Shown here one piece after another: positions 32,022 to 39,979 of a stretch of 64,000 nt of DNA; the stretch's first letter is position 1, and every line of letters starts with the position of its first letter. Source of the DNA: Sphaerisporangium album (GTDB lineage Bacteria; Actinomycetota; Actinomycetes; Streptosporangiales; Streptosporangiaceae). The position numbers and the translations under genes were made by a program. Below the pieces are notes generated by a model. It was given only the letters and a program-made list of their open reading frames with translations. It did not search any database and was not told the DNA's origin. The stretch spans positions 1 through 64,000 of the forward strand of contig NZ_QOIL01000034.1 of assembly GCF_003323745.1 (NCBI RefSeq). The letters are read 5' to 3'.

Positions 32022-33458
32022 ATGGACATCACGCACGCCTACGCGGCGACCGTCACGAAGGCCGAGCGGGATGCCGCCGGCGACCTCATCGTGTACGGCA
32101 AGGCCACCGGGCCCGACATCGACCTCGACGCGCAGATCTGTGACCCGAAGTGGCTCAAGTCCGCGATGCCCAAGTGGATGACTTGGGGCAATTTGCGTGA
32201 AATGCACCAGCCGATCGCGGCCGGCATCGGCATCGAACTCGCCGCCGAGGGCGACGACTGGATGCTGAAGTCCAAGGTCGTGGACGACGGCACCGCGAAG
32301 AAGATCGAAGCCGGTGCCTTGAAGGGCTACAGCGTGGGCATCAAGAACGCGCAGGTCGTCAAGGACGCGCAGGCCCCGGGCGGGCGCATCGTCGGCGGTG
32401 AGATCGTCGAGGTGTCCTATGTGGACCGGCCGTGCAACCCGACCGCGACGATGGCGATCGCCAAGGCGGCCGGCGCGCAGGAGGTCCTGGCCCCCGTGGA
32501 CACCGCCGGGCACCCCATCTTGGGCTCGGACGACCAGCAGGACGGGTTCGACCGTGCCCGGGCGGTGCGCTTGGTCAAGGCGATCGCCGCCGACGGCACG
32601 GTGGACGAGCAGCCCGACATCGAGGGCGCCGCTCAGGCCATTGCGTTGATCGCGGGCCTGATTCAGGCCGAGGCGGCCGAGCTGGCCGCGGGGTGCTACG
32701 ACGAGACCTACGACATCAGTCTGCTGCTGCGGGCGGTGGAGGCGCTGAAGGTCTTCCTGGCGCGCGAGCGCGCGGGCACGGGTACGACGGCGATGAGCGA
32801 GACGGCCGGGTATCTCTCCCTGGCCGCAGGCGCCGACACGACCAAGGGCCCGGCCGGTGAGAGCGTCCCGGGCGCCGCCACGCTGGAAGGGCTGGCCTCG
32901 CAGGTCGCCGAACTCGGCGCGCTGGTCAAGCGCGCCTACTCCAAGACCCAGCGCGATGAGGCGGCCGGCAGCGGGGAGGCCCTGCCCGACGGGTCGTTCC
33001 CGATCAAGACCCGCGAGGATCTGAAGAACGCGATCGGGGCGGTCGGCCGCGCCAAGGACCCGGCCGCCGCGCGGAGGCACATCATCAGCCGGGCCCGCGC
33101 GCTGGAGGCCGCCGATCTGGTCCCGCAGGACTGGACCAAGGCCGCGGTGCCGGACACCATCAAGCTGAGCGAGATCGCCGATCTCGTGCGGGACGCCGTA
33201 GCAGAGGCCACACGTCCGCTGGAGGAGCGCGCCAAGACGCTCGAAGCGGAGCTGGCGAAGGTCAAGGCGACCCCGATTCCCGGCGGGCCGGTCATCACCC
33301 GGACCGCCGTCACCACCCCCGCGCGAGGTGAGGCCGCCGACAAGGCCGCCTACTACCGGCAGCAGGCCGGCCAGGTCACCGACGCGCAGGCCCGGGCGGG
33401 CTACCTCAAGCTCGCCGCCGACGCCGAGCGCGGCCTGACCGCCGACGGCGGCAACTGA
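32022..33458 (+). CDS. prohead protease/scaffold protein
   Basis: 478 aa, ATG 32022 after GGGGAGAAG. Residues 1-145 (YAATVTKAERDAAGDLIVYG, REMHQPIAAGIGIEL, GALKGYSVGIKNAQV, IVEVSYVDRPCNPTA) are an HK97-type prohead protease: the H of EMHQ and the S of GYSVG are the likely catalytic pair. The rest is a long Ala/Glu-rich helical region, including EERAKTLEAELAKVK, that fits a scaffold fused to the protease. It precedes the capsid gene as expected. Confidence 0.8.
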   Translation: MDITHAYAATVTKAERDAAGDLIVYGKATGPDIDLDAQICDPKWLKSAMPKWMTWGNLREMHQPIAAGIGIELAAEGDDWMLKSKVVDDGTAKKIEAGALKGYSVGIKNAQVVKDAQAPGGRIVGGEIVEVSYVDRPCNPTATMAIAKAAGAQEVLAPVDTAGHPILGSDDQQDGFDRARAVRLVKAIAADGTVDEQPDIEGAAQAIALIAGLIQAEAAELAAGCYDETYDISLLLRAVEALKVFLARERAGTGTTAMSETAGYLSLAAGADTTKGPAGESVPGAATLEGLASQVAELGALVKRAYSKTQRDEAAGSGEALPDGSFPIKTREDLKNAIGAVGRAKDPAAARRHIISRARALEAADLVPQDWTKAAVPDTIKLSEIADLVRDAVAEATRPLEERAKTLEAELAKVKATPIPGGPVITRTAVTTPARGEAADKAAYYRQQAGQVTDAQARAGYLKLAADAERGLTADGGN

Positions 33459-33484
33459 CCTTCAGCCAGCAAAGGAAGATCACC

Positions 33485-35155
33485 ATGCCTTACGCAGTTC
33501 CCACCCCGTCGGAGATGTTCTCCGACGCCACCTCCGGCGCCGAGGTGGCGCAGCGGTTCGAGACCTACAAGTCCGCGCTGTCGACGCAGCATGCGCGGGC
33601 GCAGTCCGGCGCCGAGGTGTTCATGCCCGGCGTGGGCATCGTCGCCGACGCCGGCCGCCAGGCCGAGCTGGTCGGCGCCCGCGTGGAGGCGATCACCAAG
33701 GGCCTGTCGGCCGATGCCCTGGCCGCCGTGCAGGGCGAGCTGGACGCGCTCAAGGCGGTCACCGCGGACATCGGCAAGGACTGGACGCTCACCAACCCCA
33801 ACTCCACGGGCCTGGTCCCCTACGACCTGGAGGCGCCGGCCAAGCTGCTGGTGCCCCGGGCGACGCCGCTGCGCAACTCGCTGCCACGCAGCAAGGGGCA
33901 GGGCACGGCCCGCCAGTTCAAGCGGATCCTCGGCTGGTCCAACTCCGGCACCGGCGGCGTGGCCGACCAGATGGCGTTCATGGATTCGGGGTCGATCAGC
34001 ACGGCGTTCGGGCCGGTCAACCTGCGCCGCGGCGCGAAGATCGCCTACACGTCGGATTCGAAGTCGGTCGCCTATGTCGAACAGGGCCTGTCCGACAGCG
34101 TGATCTGGAAGGCCCAGTTCGCCGGCCAGGGGTTCCAGGACATCCGCAGCCTGTCGCAGACGGCGCTGCTGTGGGCCACGCTCGGCGCCGAGGAGCGCGG
34201 CATCCTGCTGGGCCGCGGCGCCTCCGGCAACGGCTACGCCGGCGCCATCTCGGCACCGGTCATCTCCATCACCTCCTCGGCGAACGGCGGCGCGGTCGCG
34301 GCGGGCACCTACTACGTGAAGGTCACCGCGCGCGGCGGCGGCGGGGAGTCGGTGGTCTCCAACGAGGTCAACACCGGCGCCCTGTCCGGCGGGGCGAACC
34401 AGTTCACCGTGACGGTCGCCACCGAACCCACCGGCGCGCTCGGCTACAACCTGTACGTCGGCACCGCCTCAGGGGCCGAGACGTTCGTCACCAGCTTCGC
34501 CGGGAACACGATCACGGTCCTGACCACCCCGGTCACGGGCGGCGCGGCCATGCCCGTCTCCGACGGCACGGCCAACGCCAACGGCTACGACGGGTTCCTC
34601 ACCGTTCAGGCCGACCCGGCGGTGTCGGGGTACTTCAAGCGGCACAACGCCTCCATCGCCACCACCGGGGACGAGTTCCTCCAGGCCGCGTTCATCGGCA
34701 TGTACGGGGCCAACGCCATCGGCAACGCCGACCGGCGGCTGGCCGACCCCGACGAGGTGTGGCTCGACGGGCAGATCAGGAAGGTGCTGGGCGACTACCT
34801 GAAGAAGACCGCCACCAGCTCGGCGTACCGGATCGCGCTCACCGAGAGCGACGCCGCGGGCGGGGCGACCATCGGCTCGGTGGTCAACGCGATCGCCAAC
34901 CAGGTCACCGGCAAGATGGTCGACCTGCAGGTGCATCCGTACATGCCGCTCGGCTGCGTGCTGATCCGCTCCCGGAGCCTCCCGGTGCCCGACTCGGAGG
35001 TGTCGAACACCTCCGAGATCGTCAACGTGCAGGACTACATGGCGATCGACTGGCCGGTTATCCAGTACACCTACGACTCCTCGACCTACATGTACGGATC
35101 CCTGGTGCACTACGCGCCTGGATGGTCCGGTCTGGTCGTCGGCGTCCTGCCGTAG
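33485..35155 (+). CDS. major capsid protein with inserted Ig/FN3-like domain
   Basis: 556 aa, ATG 33485 after AAGGAAG. The N-terminal helical arm is followed by NSTGLVPYDLEAPAKLLVP and FKRILGWSNSGTGG, a HK97-fold capsid. Residues 257-352 (APVISITSSANGGAVAAGTY ... NTITVLTTPVTGG) form a beta-sandwich of the Ig/FN3 kind that would decorate the outside of the shell. The core resumes with GFLTVQADPAVSGYFKRHNA and ends VQDYMAIDWPVIQY. Assignment also rests on gene order. Confidence 0.85.
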   Translation: MPYAVPTPSEMFSDATSGAEVAQRFETYKSALSTQHARAQSGAEVFMPGVGIVADAGRQAELVGARVEAITKGLSADALAAVQGELDALKAVTADIGKDWTLTNPNSTGLVPYDLEAPAKLLVPRATPLRNSLPRSKGQGTARQFKRILGWSNSGTGGVADQMAFMDSGSISTAFGPVNLRRGAKIAYTSDSKSVAYVEQGLSDSVIWKAQFAGQGFQDIRSLSQTALLWATLGAEERGILLGRGASGNGYAGAISAPVISITSSANGGAVAAGTYYVKVTARGGGGESVVSNEVNTGALSGGANQFTVTVATEPTGALGYNLYVGTASGAETFVTSFAGNTITVLTTPVTGGAAMPVSDGTANANGYDGFLTVQADPAVSGYFKRHNASIATTGDEFLQAAFIGMYGANAIGNADRRLADPDEVWLDGQIRKVLGDYLKKTATSSAYRIALTESDAAGGATIGSVVNAIANQVTGKMVDLQVHPYMPLGCVLIRSRSLPVPDSEVSNTSEIVNVQDYMAIDWPVIQYTYDSSTYMYGSLVHYAPGWSGLVVGVLP

Positions 35156-35187
35156 CAGAGCCACGCCAGGCAGCCCCTCCTGTCGTC

Positions 35188-35225
35188 GTGAGGCCCCGAG
35201 CGCTCCCCTGAGCCCGGGGCCTCAC
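35188..35225 (+). terminator. hairpin after the capsid gene
   Basis: Perfect 11-bp stem GTGAGGCCCCG/CGGGGCCTCAC, 32 bp after the capsid stop. A partial terminator here would raise capsid mRNA over downstream genes. Confidence 0.65.
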
Positions 35226-35246
35226 CCATACCTCGAAGGAACCACA

Positions 35247-35585
35247 GTGCAGCAGCCCACCATCGGCGACATGGTCCACGTCCTGGTCGATCCCGCCGGC
35301 AACAACGGCAGCGACATCGCCGCCGGGATCGTCACCCGCGCCTGGGAGCCCATCAAGGTCAACAACCGGGGTGAGCGCGTCGACCGCCTTGACCCGGAGG
35401 ACCTCAAGGAGGAGCCGGGGGTCCGCGACGCGTGGCTGATCAACGCCCGGGTGCAGTACGACACCAACCAGTCCGACTGGCTCACCTCGCTGACGCTGTA
35501 CGCCGACGAGGACTCCGCGCGCGAGCGTTTCCCCGACCTGCCGCCCGCCGTCCCGCAGCGCGCGTTCTGGCCTCGGAGGGGTTGA
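35247..35585 (+). CDS. small virion-region protein (112 aa)
   Basis: GTG 35247 with AAGGAA upstream. MVHVLVDPAGNNGSDIAAG, WEPIKVNNRGERVD and WLINARVQYDTNQSDW suggest a compact beta protein. Similar short genes follow capsid genes in many actinophages; their role is unknown. It might be a decoration or accessory protein. Confidence 0.6.
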   Translation: MQQPTIGDMVHVLVDPAGNNGSDIAAGIVTRAWEPIKVNNRGERVDRLDPEDLKEEPGVRDAWLINARVQYDTNQSDWLTSLTLYADEDSARERFPDLPPAVPQRAFWPRRG

Positions 35586-35587
35586 CC

Positions 35588-35812
35588 ATGGACCTGTCCG
35601 GACGCGCATCCGAGACGGCGCACTACGCCGAGTTGTTCGGCTTCGGGCACCTGCCGCCGCACCAGCAGGCCGTGGGCAAGCCGTGCCACGACCTCGCCAT
35701 GCAGATGATCAAGGCGCTGCCGGACGGTCACCACCTCGCCGCCGGCCTGCACTCCCTGTTGCAGGCCAGGGAATCCTTCATCCGCGCCGCGGACGCCCGG
35801 AAACCCTCGTGA
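35588..35812 (+). CDS. candidate Acb2/Tad1-type helical-hairpin protein (74 aa)
   Basis: ATG 35588. The core GHLPPHQQAVGKPCHDLAMQ ... LPDGHHLAAGLHSLLQARES then FIRAADA predicts two long helices. It resembles the hairpin domain of Acb2/Tad1 sponges, which bind cyclic nucleotides or gcADPR and block CBASS or Thoeris defence: an xHxPP start, LA.., then LxxLxxAxxxxxxAA. Location as an extra gene in the late operon suits an anti-defence moron. The similarity is by eye and the family is short, so this is a hypothesis. Confidence 0.5.
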   Translation: MDLSGRASETAHYAELFGFGHLPPHQQAVGKPCHDLAMQMIKALPDGHHLAAGLHSLLQARESFIRAADARKPS

Positions 35813-36057
35813 GGGTCGTCGCCCCCGCCGCGGCGTGCGTCCAGGTCGATGGCCTGTCCGGGCGCCGCTACACCGCGCGCGACGGCATCTACGAAACCTC
35901 CGAGCGCGACGGTCGCGCCCTGCTGGCGGCGGGAGGGTTCCTGCCGTCGCTGTCAGGCGCCACGTCCCGCTCCACCGGCTACCGGTGTCAGGCCTGCGGG
36001 TTCGGGGCGTTCATCAAAACCTGCAGCCGCTGCGGCGGCCTGTGCGAAAGGGAGTGA
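35809..36057 (+). CDS. small zinc-ribbon protein (82 aa)
   Basis: GTG 35809 overlaps the previous stop. GRRYTARDGIYETSERDGRA with LLAAGGF is followed by a C-terminal ribbon YRCQACGFGAFIKTCSRCGG. The N-terminal part resembles short phage domains that read YxxRxGxYxVxxxHARALxxAGG. Function unknown. Confidence 0.6.
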   Translation: MRVVAPAAACVQVDGLSGRRYTARDGIYETSERDGRALLAAGGFLPSLSGATSRSTGYRCQACGFGAFIKTCSRCGGLCERE

Positions 36058-36060
36058 GCC

Positions 36061-36333
36061 ATGCCACCGACCAGGCGCGGGCAGACCAGGGCCTCGGCGC
36101 CCGCGGCCGAGCCCGCCGACCTTGCCGAGCCCGCAGAGCCTGCGGGGCTCGCCACGATGGCCGAGCAGCCGTGTTCCGAGCATTTCCCGGCCGGTTTCGG
36201 CGAGGGCGTCTTCTCGGCCGGGTGCGAGCACGGCATCTGGTACGCACCCCAGGGCGAGCCCCCCGGCGACGCGCGGGAAGACGCCGGCGGGGGCGGACGG
36301 CAGGCGCCAGCCTCCGATGGCGAGAGCCAGTGA
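36061..36333 (+). CDS. small low-complexity protein (90 aa)
   Basis: ATG 36061 after GGGAGTG. A disordered Ala/Glu/Pro N-terminus (AEPADLAEPAEPAG) is followed by CSEHFPAGFGEGVFSAGCEH, which could bind a metal through two Cys and two His. It overlaps the next gene by 4 bp. Unknown function. Confidence 0.5.
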   Translation: MPPTRRGQTRASAPAAEPADLAEPAEPAGLATMAEQPCSEHFPAGFGEGVFSAGCEHGIWYAPQGEPPGDAREDAGGGGRQAPASDGESQ

Positions 36334-37202
36334 CGTTCCTGCTCACCGAGCCGTACGTCACGGCCGCCGAGTTCCGCGCGTCGCCCACGTGGCTGGACAC
36401 CCAGAACCTCGTGCCCGGCGGCGCCGAATCCGCCCAGGACGCCGAGCTGGTGAACGTGCTGCTGCGCGCGAGCTCGTGGGCGGACGGGCAGGTGAATCAG
36501 CCGCTCGGCGCACACCCCCACACCGAGCAGATGCGCGTCCAGATCGGCCGAGCAGGCCGCCTGTCGGTGCATGCCGAGCACTCCCCGGTGCGCCAGGTCA
36601 CGGCCCTGTCCTACGGTCCCACTCCCGGCAGCCTGACGGCGATCGCGGACCTGTCCGCGCTGTGGGTCGAGGACGGCGTGCAGATCGTGTGCGGTCTCAC
36701 CGTGGCGGGGAACTGGGGCGGGTTCCTGGAGTTCGGGGCTCCCAGCGCCGGCGCCGAGGTACACCTGCGAATGTCATATGTCGCCGGGTACGCCTCCACC
36801 ACGCTGGCGGCCGATGTCGCCGCGGCGGCGACCTCCATCACGGTGGCCGACCCGATCGGCATCTACCCCGGGGACGTGCTGCGGATCTGGGACCCGGGCG
36901 CCGAGGAGGCCGTCACCGTGGCGCCCGGGTACCTCCCCGGCTCGACGACCGTGGCACTGGCCGGGCCGGTGCGCGCCGGGCACGCGGCGGGCGCGGGAAC
37001 CTCGGCGCTGCCCGCCGACGCCCACCAGGCCGTCATCTGCCACGCCGCCGCCTCGCTGCTGCGCGAGCCCACCGCCGGCAGCGGCGACTACCCCGAGGCG
37101 CCCTACGAGCCGGCCGCCCGGCGCGCCGACGGCAGCACCCGGCGCCGGGACCTGCTCAGCGAGGCGGCCCGGCTGCTGCTGCCGCATCGGAGGGTCCGGT
37201 GA
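36330..37202 (+). CDS. head-tail connector protein (290 aa)
   Basis: GTG 36330. FLLTEPYVTAAEFRASPTWL and the helical AQDAELVNVLLRASSWADGQ fit the gp6/gp15-like adaptor fold. A beta insertion follows, and YASTTLAADVAAAATSITVA then GIYPGDVLRIWDPGAEE is a short repeat-like domain of phage connectors. AHQAVICHAAASLLREP closes the helical adaptor. Order after capsid and before tail genes supports the call. Confidence 0.7.
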   Translation: MTFLLTEPYVTAAEFRASPTWLDTQNLVPGGAESAQDAELVNVLLRASSWADGQVNQPLGAHPHTEQMRVQIGRAGRLSVHAEHSPVRQVTALSYGPTPGSLTAIADLSALWVEDGVQIVCGLTVAGNWGGFLEFGAPSAGAEVHLRMSYVAGYASTTLAADVAAAATSITVADPIGIYPGDVLRIWDPGAEEAVTVAPGYLPGSTTVALAGPVRAGHAAGAGTSALPADAHQAVICHAAASLLREPTAGSGDYPEAPYEPAARRADGSTRRRDLLSEAARLLLPHRRVR

Positions 37203-37729
37203 CCCGGGCGCAGGTACGCGACGGCATCGCCACGTTCTTCGGCGGCCCGTTCGATGCCGGCCAGCGGCTCTACCGGGGCGGCCCGCTGCACTCCTACGGC
37301 CTGGCCACCGTGCGGTCCTACTTCGCCAAGCGGGTGCCGGACACCGACTACACCGCCGGCCTGGAGCCCGGCCGGGCGATGGGCACGGTCGGCGTGGTCC
37401 ACCTGGGGGACGCGGTGGAGCGGCGGACCGCGATCGGCGGGGCGACCGGCGGGTGGAAGGCCCGCGTCTACTCGGTGAGCCTGCACCTGTACCACCTGGC
37501 CACCACGCCCACCGCCGAACAGGCCCAGGCTGACCTCGACGAGCTCCTGGAGGCCGCCGCCGCTCTCATCCACGGGGACCGGACGCTCGGCGAGGTCGTC
37601 CTGCAGGCCGGCGAGTCCACCAACGGAATCCGGTTCTTCCTGGGCCAGCCGGCCTATGGCCCGGGCACCGAGCACATCCGCACCTACGCGTCGCTGACGT
37701 TCGACGCCGACGTCTACATCCAGGCATAG
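37199..37729 (+). CDS. neck/tail-completion protein (176 aa)
   Basis: GTG 37199 overlaps the connector stop. TRAQVRDGIATFFGGPF, YSVSLHLYHLATTPTAEQAQ and IRTYASLTFDADVYIQ resemble tail-terminator or neck proteins: helix, central beta sheet, closing strand. Location between connector and tail tube agrees. The precise class (tail terminator or stopper) is inferred from order. Confidence 0.6.
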   Translation: MTRAQVRDGIATFFGGPFDAGQRLYRGGPLHSYGLATVRSYFAKRVPDTDYTAGLEPGRAMGTVGVVHLGDAVERRTAIGGATGGWKARVYSVSLHLYHLATTPTAEQAQADLDELLEAAAALIHGDRTLGEVVLQAGESTNGIRFFLGQPAYGPGTEHIRTYASLTFDADVYIQA

Positions 37730-37738
37730 GAGAGCGCC

Positions 37739-37990
37739 GTGAGCTGGCGATACACGGGCGAGACGCCCGCGACCTACCCCGCCTATCTCGCGGTCGGCGA
37801 GGACGGCGAGGTCACCACCCTGCTCGCCGAACCGGGCCAGGTGTACAACATCCGGCCCGCCGACGGCACCGAGACCGTCACGCCGGGCGAGAAGGAAGGT
37901 GACAAGCCGACCGTGCGGAAACTTCCCGTCCCGCCTGATGGGCCGTGGGAGCGCGTCAAGGCGACCACCAGCGACAAGGGCAAGGAGTAG
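37739..37990 (+). CDS. small tail-region protein (83 aa)
   Basis: GTG 37739. SWRYTGETPATYPAYLAVGE ... LLAEPGQVYNIRPADG is a small beta protein seen in front of tail tube genes of many actinophages. The tail (VKATTSDKGKE) is charged. Function unknown; perhaps a tail accessory. Confidence 0.65.
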   Translation: MSWRYTGETPATYPAYLAVGEDGEVTTLLAEPGQVYNIRPADGTETVTPGEKEGDKPTVRKLPVPPDGPWERVKATTSDKGKE

Positions 37991-37992
37991 CC

Positions 37993-38982
37993 GTGGGCGT
38001 CTTCGCAGGGGCGCGGCGATGGGTCGGCATCGCCAAGGAGGTCACCCCCGGCACGGCGGTCGCGCCCGCGCTGACCATCCCCGTCGACAAGTTCGACCCC
38101 TCCGACGACGTGACGCAGCTGGACGACCAGGCGCTGCGCGGGTCGATGTCCAAGCAGTACGGCCAGTACTCCGGGCCGATCATGTCGAGCTGGGACCTGG
38201 GCGGGCCGATGTTCGGCGACGCGCTGGGGTACCTGCTGCACAACGTGCTCGGCGGGTACGCGGTCACCGGCGCCAGCGCGCCGTACAGTCACACGTTCTC
38301 GCTGCTCAACAGCGGTGACGGGCAGCCGGTGACGCACACGCTCACCGACGCCACGGGCATCCCGGCCACCGGGCTGGCTCGCCAGTACCCCTACAGCTGC
38401 GTCAGCGAGTTGACGATCACGTGGAATGCCGAGCAGCTGTGCAGCTGGGAGGCTAAGGCCACCGGCTGGCCCAGTGTCGTCCCTGGGGCGCCGCCGACCA
38501 ACACGCTGTCCACGGTGCCGCCGATCCCCTCGTGGCGGGGTGCGGTGGGCATCGGCGGCCCGGCGTCGGCCGGCACGCTGGTGACGGATGTGACCGAGTT
38601 CTCGGTGACGCTGTCGCGCGAGGTCACCCCGTACAACACCGCCGACGGGTCGCAGGCGCCGTTCGTGATCGCGCGCGGCGCGCTGGACGTGACGGGGAAG
38701 TTCACGCAGATCGCGCAGTCCGAGCAGCGGCTGCTGGATCTGCTGGCCAACACCCAGCCGCAGCTGCAGTTCCTGCTGTCCAACGGCGGCACGCTCGGCG
38801 GCCTGGTGTCGGTGCAGTTCGACTTCCAGAAGGTCGGCTACCGCACCACGAAGATCAACCAGGGGACGATCTTCGTCTATGACGTCGAGTTCCAGGCCAT
38901 CGCCAACGCCACCAACGCCGGCGCGAGCGGCGGCCTGGCCCCGGCCAAGGTCGTGCTGAACAACGCCGTCACGACCTACTGA
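37993..38982 (+). CDS. major tail (tube) protein
   Basis: 329 aa, GTG 37993. ARRWVGIAKEVTPGTAVAPA is the standard N-terminus of siphovirus tail tube proteins; FSVTLSREVTPYNTADGSQA and QFDFQKVGYRTTKINQGTIF are the beta-barrel strands. Length and its place before the tail chaperones support the call. It polymerises around the tape measure. Confidence 0.85.
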   Translation: MGVFAGARRWVGIAKEVTPGTAVAPALTIPVDKFDPSDDVTQLDDQALRGSMSKQYGQYSGPIMSSWDLGGPMFGDALGYLLHNVLGGYAVTGASAPYSHTFSLLNSGDGQPVTHTLTDATGIPATGLARQYPYSCVSELTITWNAEQLCSWEAKATGWPSVVPGAPPTNTLSTVPPIPSWRGAVGIGGPASAGTLVTDVTEFSVTLSREVTPYNTADGSQAPFVIARGALDVTGKFTQIAQSEQRLLDLLANTQPQLQFLLSNGGTLGGLVSVQFDFQKVGYRTTKINQGTIFVYDVEFQAIANATNAGASGGLAPAKVVLNNAVTTY

Positions 38983-39013
38983 CCCCCGCCCCCCGGTTAC
39001 TCGAGGAGTCCCG

Positions 39014-39400
39014 ATGCGCGTACCCCTGCCCGACGACCAGTGGGCCGAGATCCTGGAACCATCCGACCTGCGCGCCGGCGACCTCAAGGCCGTCCACCGG
39101 GCCGTGCCGATCGGTGCCAGGTCGGCGGCCTTCCTGGACGAGATGGACTGCGTGATGCTGCGGCGCGTCATCACCGCCTGGTCCCTGGAGCTCCCGCTGC
39201 CCAAGGACCTGCCCGGCGACGCGGACACCGGAGAGCCGGGCAGCCTCGACAAGATCACGATCCCGCAGTATCGGGCGCTGGTCGCCGCGATCGCCCCGCA
39301 CATGGCGCTGATCCACGAGGACCCGGCCTCGGACCCAAAACCCTCCAGCGAATCCGCTGGTACCTCTCCGGGCAGCCCGTCGACCTCGGCGAGCACCTGA
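39014..39400 (+). CDS. tail assembly chaperone, short form (G-like)
   Basis: 128 aa, ATG 39014 after GAGGAG. Acidic, with PDDQWAEILEPSDLRAGDLK and a central helix CVMLRRVITAWSLELP, as in actinophage gpG-type chaperones. The zero frame ends in a Ser-rich tail. At 39334-39340 it contains the slippery heptamer C-CCA-AAA, where a fraction of ribosomes shift to produce the long form. Confidence 0.8.
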   Translation: MRVPLPDDQWAEILEPSDLRAGDLKAVHRAVPIGARSAAFLDEMDCVMLRRVITAWSLELPLPKDLPGDADTGEPGSLDKITIPQYRALVAAIAPHMALIHEDPASDPKPSSESAGTSPGSPSTSAST

Positions 39401-39540
39401 CCGAGATCGTCGACTACGCCCTGTACGCCGACCGGTACGGCTGGACCCCCGCCCAGGTCGACGAACTCCCCGCCACGGTAGAGCCGTGGCTGCTCCCGAT
39501 CGCCGGTGAGATCGACAAGGTGAGGAGTGGCAGTGGCTGA
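39014..39540 (+). CDS. tail assembly chaperone, frameshifted long form (GT-like)
   Basis: Formed by a -1 shift at CCCAAAA (39334-39340), giving about 175 residues. The added part reads LQRIRWYLSGQPVDLGEHLT ... YGWTPAQVDELPATVEPWLL. This segment has no start of its own, is clearly coding, and follows the TFD/IRW pattern of the T domain. The two forms are made in a fixed ratio and guide tube polymerisation on the tape measure. Confidence 0.8.
39334..39340 (+). promoter_or_regulatory. -1 ribosomal frameshift site
   Basis: Heptamer C CCA AAA in X XXY YYZ register with the short chaperone frame (codon CCA at 39335). The downstream CCCTCCAGCGAATCCGCTGG can fold into a CCAGCG...CGCTGG stem as stimulator (39345-39350/39355-39360). 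Confidence 0.75.
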
Positions 39541-39979
39541 TGTCCAGGTCGGCGCCCTCGTTGTGGCGCTGGAAGGGTACGGCCGGCGCGCCTCGGACGG
39601 CGCCCGGGCGGCCGCCGATGTGATGGCGCTGGCCTCCGAGCGGGAGATCAAGACGACGCTGCGGACGTACACCCACTCCAAGGGCACGCTGACGCCGTCG
39701 CCGCCGGGGTCGCCGCCCGCGCTTGTCTCCGGCGGCCTGCGACGGTCGGTGAAGGCGCGTAGGCCCCGCCAGACCGGCGCAGCCCGCTGGGAGGCCCACA
39801 CCGCGCCCAGCATCGAGTATTCGCGCATCCAGGAGCTCGGTGGGTGGACCGGCCGCGGCCACCTCTCCTATCTGCCGCCCCGCCCCTACGTCGGGCCCTC
39901 CCATATCCGGCTGATGGCTTCTGGGGAGCTGGAGCGGCAGGCCCGCGCGGCGTTCGCAGCCAAGGTCGGGCTGACGTGA
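39533..39979 (+). CDS. HK97-gp10-like tail completion protein (148 aa)
   Basis: GTG 39533 is preferred to GTG 39527 because GAGGAG is at a better distance. VALEGYGRRASDGARAAADV ... TYTHSKGTLTPSPPGSPPA then SGGLRRSVKA and PRPYVGPSH make the gp10/virion-morphogenesis pattern (SPxGxPPxxxxGxLxxS). Such proteins complete the tail end that joins the head. It sits between chaperones and tape measure, an order found in some actinophages. Confidence 0.7.
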   Translation: MADVQVGALVVALEGYGRRASDGARAAADVMALASEREIKTTLRTYTHSKGTLTPSPPGSPPALVSGGLRRSVKARRPRQTGAARWEAHTAPSIEYSRIQELGGWTGRGHLSYLPPRPYVGPSHIRLMASGELERQARAAFAAKVGLT

